A stretch of DNA of 64,000 nucleotides, taken from positions 1 through 64,000 of the forward strand of contig QHOS01000018.1 in NCBI GenBank assembly GCA_003219415.1, in the 5' to 3' direction. A program made the translations under genes and the position numbers. The DNA comes from Verrucomicrobiota bacterium (GTDB lineage: Bacteria; Verrucomicrobiota; Verrucomicrobiia; Chthoniobacterales; UBA10450). Positions 60,401 to 64,000 of the stretch are shown one piece after another; position 1 is the stretch's first letter; each line of letters starts with the position of its first letter. A model generated the notes under the pieces. The model was not told where the DNA came from. It did not search any database and saw nothing but the letters and a program-made list of their open reading frames with translations.

Positions 60401-60756
60401 CATGGGTTTTGATCGGAAGTGTGATTGATGACCAGCTCCGTGATGACGTGCAGATTTCGCTGGTGCGCCGCATCAAGGAATGCGCGGAAATCATCCAACG
60501 TGCCGAAATTTGGATTGACGTCGAAGTAATCGGCAATGTCGTATCCGTCATCTCGCAGCGGCGACGGATAAAAGGGCAGGAGCCAAATGGCGGTGACGCC
60601 GAGTTCCTGAAGATAATCCAGTTTCTCGATTAGTCCGCGAAAGTCACCCATCCCGTCCCCGTCGCTGTCGCAAAACGTTTTGACGTGCGTCTCGTAGATG
60701 ATTGCGTCTTTGTACCAGAACGGATCCACGCTCGTTGGAGTCTCCCCTTGCGCCAT
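57445..60756 (-). CDS. treS: Trehalose synthase-maltokinase fusion
   Basis: 1103 residues; start at the ATG at 60756 (MAQGETPTSVDPFWYKDAII). Residues about 10-560 form a GH13 trehalose synthase: GVTAIWLLPFYPSPLRDDGYD, VITELVINHTSDQ, GLRLDAIPYLYERE (nucleophile Asp), MLLSEANQWPED (general acid Glu), MFLRNHDELTLE. Residues about 600-1100 form a maltokinase of the aminoglycoside-kinase fold: LPRYLQTCRWFGSKAR, HGDYHLGQLL and VILDFEGEPARP. Together they turn trehalose into maltose and then maltose-1-phosphate, the substrate of GlgE for alpha-glucan; glgE is not in the window. Confidence 0.94.
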   Translation of the reverse strand: MAQGETPTSVDPFWYKDAIIYETHVKTFCDSDGDGMGDFRGLIEKLDYLQELGVTAIWLLPFYPSPLRDDGYDIADYFDVNPNFGTLDDFRAFLDAAHQRNLHVITELVINHTSDQNPWFQKSRRAVAAAGAGISSDDLAYKDFYVWSDTPEKYKDSRIIFKDFETSNWAWDPVAKAYYWHRFYSHQPDLNFDNPAVHDAVEKVCDFWLGLGVDGLRLDAIPYLYERENTSCENLPETHQYLRKLRAHIDAKFPNRMLLSEANQWPEDAAAYFGNGDESHMNFHFPLMPRMFMSLQMEDRFPIIDILEQTPSIPEQCQWAMFLRNHDELTLEMVTDEERDYMYRVYATDPHARINLGIRRRLAPLLANSRRKIELLNTLLFSMPGTPIIYYGDEIGMGDNFYLGDRNGCRTPMQWSPDRNAGFSRANPQQLYLPITIDPEYHYEAVNVENQQKNLSSLLWWMRRVIAMRKNFKAFSRGSLEFLYPDNPKVLAFLRRYEDEIVLVIVNLSRFAQSAELDLSRFAGFVPMEVFSRNLFRPIRKSRYVITLGPHAYYWFALHAPTDGRRTPRKKTVPVINAPMELETLLTNGQRAAIEHEILPRYLQTCRWFGSKARTFRSLKIVEQPSISDDADSAQLWLVEVSYLDAPTETYVLPVSIASGETARALSQAAPHAIIARFAGNDENVLFDATWDVKCRSRLFDTIARREIVKARAGELVGITAKDFEADQFTSPQNSQVLSAEQSNSSMLFDNKFFLKLYRKIEDGVNPDVEITRFLTEHTKFPNVPAFVGAIEYRRPKAEPTVVCLLQSAVTNEGDVWSLTLDAVGRYYERVLGRKADLQNEIAPPGALLDELFGGVYPEKMKLLGQRTGELHLALASYPDDPAFRPEPFNAMAQRSVYQNMRASLRRAFILLEKKLCDLPATFRDEAKEVLSAEHEILAREKRLLDRRTNAAKIRIHGDYHLGQLLYTGKDFVILDFEGEPARPLSERKLKRSALRDVAGMMRSFQYAACSALWQPAMRKEDVPFLERWADLWYRHMGSVFLQSYLKTTGSAIFIPHNSEDLQIMIEAYLLDKAVYEIGYELNNRPSWVVIPVRGIKHILKSV

Positions 60757-61010
60757 GCGTTTAATTTTTGACGTATAAGACGCGCAACGCAATCATCCGT
60801 TCGTCAATTGTTCCGCAAGACTTGTGTCTTCTTCCCAGAACAGAAGCGGGCACGTTGCCGTAGCCACTTTCAGAAAAAATGTATGCGTTAATGTACATTG
60901 GCGAGTCTGTCTTGGAAACCGATGGACGAAGTGGTCTGTGCAGCTTAAGAGACCTGGTGGTTAGTTCGCGTGCACTCTGCTGATTGATTATTGCAATTTC
61001 TTAACCTTTC

Positions 61011-61688
61011 ATGGGACGATCCAAACTCATATCTACCACACGCCGCAAACCAAGGAAACGTCTGCGCGTCACAAAATCGCGGACGCGACCGTTCTCTGTC
61101 ACCCCGCAACTCGAACCCGGAGCGCCGAGCGACTTGGAATTGATGAAGGCGATCCAAGCGGAGGATCCCGATGCGCTCTCTCAGCTCTACGATCGATACA
61201 ACGGCATTTTGAAGGCGCTTATTTTGCGAGTGATTCATAACGAAGCGGAAGCTGACGATCTCTTACAAGAGATTTTCATGGAGATCTGGAACCAGGCGAA
61301 AAACTTCTCTTCACAAAAGGGCAAACCACTTGGCTGGATGGTGACACTGGCCCGGCGTCGGGCGATTGACGGGTTGCGGAAAAAGCAGGCTTATGCGCGT
61401 GCAGAAGAACGGTTGCAAAATGAAACCGAACAACAGCCTGATGCATGGGTCCATAATTCCACCGAAGAAGAAATCGTGCTTAGTGACACGCGCAGCCTGA
61501 TACGCAAGGTAATCAGTGGGCTTCCACCCGCCCAACAGGAAGCAATCGACCTGGCATTTTTTCGAGGTATGAGCCAGCGCGAAATCGCCGCCAAAACGAA
61601 TACACCTTTAGGCACGGTAAAGACCAGGCTTGAATTAGGACTAAAAAAAATCTATGACGGCCTAAAGGAGTTGAAAGGTGAACTTTAA
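61011..61688 (+). CDS. ECF sigma factor, SigK/RpoE-like
   Basis: 225 residues. The first 35 are a basic leader. Region 2 is in LSQLYDRYNGILKALILRVI, EAEADDLLQEIFMEIWNQAK and GWMVTLARRRAIDGLRKK. Region 4 is AIDLAFFRGMSQREIAAKTNTPLGTVKTRLELGL. It overlaps a small anti-sigma-like gene by 11 bases, so the pair is translated together, as with SigK-RskA. Confidence 0.93.
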   Translation: MGRSKLISTTRRKPRKRLRVTKSRTRPFSVTPQLEPGAPSDLELMKAIQAEDPDALSQLYDRYNGILKALILRVIHNEAEADDLLQEIFMEIWNQAKNFSSQKGKPLGWMVTLARRRAIDGLRKKQAYARAEERLQNETEQQPDAWVHNSTEEEIVLSDTRSLIRKVISGLPPAQQEAIDLAFFRGMSQREIAAKTNTPLGTVKTRLELGLKKIYDGLKELKGEL

Positions 61689-61914
61689 GGAATTCCAGAA
61701 CCAATCGCGCCTCTACGTCATCGGGGCGCTGGAGACGGAAGAGTTGGAGGAATTCGAAAAAGCGCGGAAGAAATTTGGAAAAAAGGCAGAGGACTACATC
61801 GGTGAATGTTATGGGTTGCACGAAGCATTCGCGCTGAGTCTGCGTCCGGCAAAGTCTTCAGACGCAATCAAAGACCGCCTCATGACAATGGTGCGTGCGC
61901 GAAAAGAAGCGTAA
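61678..61914 (+). CDS. Single-domain anti-sigma-like protein without membrane segment
   Basis: 78 residues from a GTG inside the end of the sigma factor gene. NQSRLYVIGALETEELEEFE, KARKKFGKKAEDYIGECYGL and HEAFALSLRPAKSSDAIKDR match the sigma-binding N-domain of RskA-type anti-sigma factors. The usual membrane helix and extracytoplasmic domain are absent: a TAA follows ARKEA. It is thus probably a soluble anti-sigma or a remnant that no longer senses an outside signal. Confidence 0.75.
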   Translation: MNFKEFQNQSRLYVIGALETEELEEFEKARKKFGKKAEDYIGECYGLHEAFALSLRPAKSSDAIKDRLMTMVRARKEA

Positions 61915-61931
61915 TCGCAGGCCGTGGTCTC

Positions 61932-62423
61932 TCAACCGCCCAAGTCGCGCAGGATGAATTCCTGCAGAAAACCGTAGAGGTTTATCTGGAACAGACTCAG
62001 GTCCCGGCGCGACCCAATGGGCGAGCGAAGGTGATCGCCCAATTCGCCTTCGGTGAAGTTATTTTTTGCCGCGATGACCAGACGCGCCTGATTGAGCGCG
62101 TTCAGCCAGGCATCAGCATGTTTGGTGGGAATGCGCAGGGTACGATTCGCGAGACTTTTTTCGTTGCCGTTTAGTTGCTCCAAATCGGCAGCCACCGTTT
62201 CGGTGGCGCTCTGAAAAAGGCGCCGCAGTTCAGGTTCGACGTACACCTTCCACTCCGCGCAAAGCTCGGTCTCTTTTCTGTTCGCTGGAGAACTGAAAAG
62301 ACGTTGCTCGGCGGCTGATACCCCGTCTGGGCTGGCGCTTGCGGGAATCTGCCGAAGGAGCTCGGCAAGAAAAGGGTCTAACTCGGAGATCTCGATATGA
62401 TCGTGGTGCCGGCAAATCTCCAT
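61932..62423 (-). CDS. DUF2017-family protein, ClpS partner
   Basis: Start at ATG 62423, one base after the clpS stop (163 residues). ISELDPFLAELLRQIPASAS, EWKVYVEPELRRLFQSATET and IPTKHADAWLNALNQARLVI are typical of DUF2017, a helical family often encoded beside clpS in actinobacteria. The function is unknown, but the coupling to clpS suggests a role in adaptor-regulated proteolysis. Longer starts upstream overlap clpS. Confidence 0.8.
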   Translation of the reverse strand: MEICRHHDHIEISELDPFLAELLRQIPASASPDGVSAAEQRLFSSPANRKETELCAEWKVYVEPELRRLFQSATETVAADLEQLNGNEKSLANRTLRIPTKHADAWLNALNQARLVIAAKNNFTEGELGDHLRSPIGSRRDLSLFQINLYGFLQEFILRDLGG

Positions 62424-62424
62424 A

Positions 62425-62796
62425 TCAACTGATCTTTTCCAGTGTAGCGAGCAGGAGATAGCCGTGTAACTGCTGCACATAAAGCTCGGCAGGCTCTCGC
62501 ATGCCGGCCCATAATACTGAACGTCCCTTCTGATGCACCTCTAACATGTGTCTTTCTGCTTTCTCGCGCGGATACCCGAAGACCCGTTGAAAAACCATGG
62601 TCACGTAGCTCATTAAATTCACGGGATCATTGTGGACCACTACCTGCCATGGAAGGTCGATATCTTCTTCCGAATGCGTTTCCGTGGTCGGCTCCGCGGT
62701 TGTTACCGAGCCAGTCTCATCCAAAACACGAGTCGTTGCCTCTGTTTCTTTGCTCTGGGCCCGGCATCCGACTTCCCGCCGTGGCTCGCGACTCAT
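62425..62796 (-). CDS. clpS: ATP-dependent Clp protease adaptor ClpS
   Basis: Start chosen at ATG 62796 (123 residues); other in-frame starts exist at 62856 and 62895. The ClpS core is PWQVVVHNDPVNLMSYVTMV, FGYPREKAERHMLEVHQKG and AELYVQQLHGYLLLATLEK. It hands N-degron substrates to ClpA/ClpC. The 45 residues before the core are acidic and low-complexity (ETGSVTTAEPTTETHSEEDI). Confidence 0.93.
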   Translation of the reverse strand: MSREPRREVGCRAQSKETEATTRVLDETGSVTTAEPTTETHSEEDIDLPWQVVVHNDPVNLMSYVTMVFQRVFGYPREKAERHMLEVHQKGRSVLWAGMREPAELYVQQLHGYLLLATLEKIS

Positions 62797-62921
62797 GGAG
62801 GAAACGCTAACATACGACGCTGTCAGTTCAAACAAGCTGTCTGCTATGGCCGACATCGGAGTACGTGTTTTTGGGGTCCATTCGGCCGGGATCACCGATC
62901 CGCGGATACAAGGTTGGCGGG

Positions 62922-63362
62922 CTAAACAGCGCCACTACAGTCGCGCAGAATCTTTTCCTGTATCTTGTGCATTTTCCGTGCCCCGGATCGCGTTTGATCA
63001 TCGAAGCCATGCAGATGTAGAAGCCCATGGATGATATAGAGGCGAAGTTCGCTCGCGGGCGAGTTCCCAAACGCGCGGGCGTGTCTCTTTGCTGTCTCAA
63101 CGCTGATAAAGATTTCGCCGTGTTGAAAAGTCAGCACGTCGGTCGGCCCTGTTCGATGCATGAATTTTCGATGTAACTGCGCTATCCGGCGATCCGAGAT
63201 GAGCCAGACTAAAACCCCATCCAATTTATCCAGGTCCGTCGGTTTTCGCTTGCGTAACTGCAAACAGCGGCGCAAGGCCTTCACGGCGAAATTTTGGAGC
63301 TCCGCAACGTTGACGGATACTTTTCGCTGAAGATTACGTACGGAAATGTCTGGAGCTGTCAT
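62922..63362 (-). CDS. ybeY: Endoribonuclease YbeY
   Basis: 146 residues from the ATG at 63362. YbeY matures 16S rRNA 3' ends and takes part in ribosome quality control. The metal motif reads HGLLHLHGFDD: His112 and His116 match the usual H-x3-H, but the third ligand position, 5 residues on, is Asp122 instead of His; His118 may help. The ATG and the next two bases are the end of a dispersed inverted repeat. An in-frame start further up would lie inside the repeat. Confidence 0.9.
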   Translation of the reverse strand: MTAPDISVRNLQRKVSVNVAELQNFAVKALRRCLQLRKRKPTDLDKLDGVLVWLISDRRIAQLHRKFMHRTGPTDVLTFQHGEIFISVETAKRHARAFGNSPASELRLYIIHGLLHLHGFDDQTRSGARKMHKIQEKILRDCSGAV

Positions 63363-63447
63363 TCTGAGCGAAGCGAAGAATTTCTGATGATTTCCGCGGG
63401 GCAATCGAAAACAATAATCAGAGATGTTTCGCTTCGCTCAACATGAC
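63358..63447. repeat. Dispersed inverted repeat, GTCATTCCGAGCG family, copy E
   Basis: GTCATTCTGAGCGAAGCGAA at the left and TTTCGCTTCGCTCAACATGAC at the right. It has the same ends and arm layout as copies A and B but a diverged arm (GAAGCG instead of GTAGTCG). It fills the ybeY-NDH-2 gap and supplies the ybeY start codon. Confidence 0.75.
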
Positions 63448-63452
63448 ATCCA

Positions 63453-64000
63453 TTATACCGGCGGTCTTTGCTCCGACTGGAAATTACGGGTGATCAATCG
63501 TGCGCCTTTATCGAACGTAAAATACGCCCAGGCCCATTGAAATAGGACGAGGAAGCGGTTTCGAAAACCGATCAGAAAAACGATGTGCACGAACAACCAC
63601 GCCATCCATGCCGGAAGACCGCGCAAGTGAATGAATTTTAGATCCGCGACCGCTTTGTTCCGACCAATTGTAGCGATGTTTCCCTTGTCCCAATAGTGGA
63701 AGCGCCGCGGTTTGCGTCCTTTAATCATCGCAAGAATGTTACGCGCGGCGTGACGTCCTTGTTGGATGGCGACGGGCGACACTCCCGGCAAAGGCTCTCC
63801 GGTCTGATGTGAAAAGTTTGCCAGGTCACCGATGACCTGAACTTCGGGATGGCCGGGAATGGTAAGATCATCGTTCACAACAATGCGGCCGACCCGATCA
63901 ACTGGCTCGCCCAGTGTTTTGCCAACAAATGATGCATTGTTCCCGGCTGCCCAAATTTTAACCCTGCAGGGTATGAATTCGTCGCCGAGTTGCACTCCGG
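63453..64000 (-). CDS. ndh: Type II NADH dehydrogenase, C-terminal part (cut by window edge)
   Basis: The frame is open to the window end, so only the last 182 or so codons are seen. VKIWAAGNNAS, VQVIGDLANF (second dinucleotide-fold motif, GD of the FAD site), GVSPVAIQQGRHAARNI and FHYWDKGNIATIGRNKAVAD are typical of NDH-2. The C-terminal stretch (FIHLRGLPAWMAWLFVHIVF) is the membrane-binding amphipathic part. It would pass electrons from NADH to menaquinone, which agrees with the mqn genes. Confidence 0.9.
   Translation of the reverse strand, partial: GVQLGDEFIPCRVKIWAAGNNASFVGKTLGEPVDRVGRIVVNDDLTIPGHPEVQVIGDLANFSHQTGEPLPGVSPVAIQQGRHAARNILAMIKGRKPRRFHYWDKGNIATIGRNKAVADLKFIHLRGLPAWMAWLFVHIVFLIGFRNRFLVLFQWAWAYFTFDKGARLITRNFQSEQRPPV

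Noticed and set aside
59704-60633. 309-codon plus-strand frame inside the trehalose synthase part
   Set aside because: Long only because the sense gene has few stop-complement codons; antisense to catalytic GH13 motifs.
1-64000. tRNA, rRNA or tmRNA genes
   Set aside because: No cloverleaf with a GTTCGAATC-type T loop or rRNA core sequence was found by eye; a tRNA scan would be needed to exclude a divergent one.

Overview
The window looks like chromosomal DNA of a Gram-negative member of the PVC group, most likely Verrucomicrobiota and probably a soil lineage near Chthoniobacterales. This placement is inferred from gene content only: LpxD (lipid A), DAP-type lysine genes, the futalosine menaquinone genes mqnE and mqnA, a Chlamydia-type CADD protein, a DUF2934 protein and a type II secretion/pilus-like cluster. 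Most starts lack a visible Shine-Dalgarno sequence. No tRNA, rRNA, CRISPR array or transposase was recognised, and no gene-free stretch exceeds about 300 bases.

Layout. 1-6 kb: a small secreted basic peptide, a giant soluble HAMP-array hybrid histidine kinase, an HdeD-like membrane protein and a secreted NlpC/P60-like protein. 6-10.3 kb: dapF-dapA-dapB, folK and panB. 10.3-17.1 kb: an OmpA-domain envelope protein, then a leftward pilus/secretion operon (two GspE/PilB ATPases, GspF/PilC, a pseudopilin). 17.2-25.8 kb: glmS, glgC, a lipoprotein plus coiled-coil protein, a 47-residue basic protein, a YacP-type nuclease, lpxD, an enoyl-CoA hydratase homologue, a lone parA and a GNAT acetyltransferase. 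25.8-27.7 kb: a UdgX-type uracil-DNA glycosylase and tgt.

27.8-46.1 kb is one rightward translation block: rpsL-rpsG-fusA-rpsJ-rplC-rplD-rplW-rplB-rpsS-[coiled-coil protein]-rplV-rpsC-rplP-rpmC-rpsQ-rplN-rplX-rplE-rpsH-rplF-rplR-rpsE-rplO-secY-adk-map-infA-rpmJ-rpsM-rpsK-rpsD. The genes for S14, L30, RNA polymerase alpha and L17 are absent from their usual places, a non-ribosomal envelope gene sits between rpsS and rplV, and several ribosomal proteins carry low-complexity tails.

46.1-64 kb: small proteins, a membrane protein, an ECF sigma factor, mqnE-mqnA, a DUF2939 gene running antisense into mqnA, recJ-recG-htrA, the CADD homologue, a trehalose synthase-maltokinase fusion, an ECF sigma/mini anti-sigma pair, clpS-DUF2017, ybeY and the end of an NDH-2 gene cut by the window edge.

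The most unusual signal is in the gene junctions. At least a dozen hold short degenerate word repeats, each with its own word of about 6-10 bases repeated two to five times, and several run into flanking reading frames and are translated as protein ends. Separate inverted-repeat families (GTCATTCCGAGCG type, TGTAGC...GCTACA type, CCCTCACC...GGTGAGGG type) occupy other junctions.
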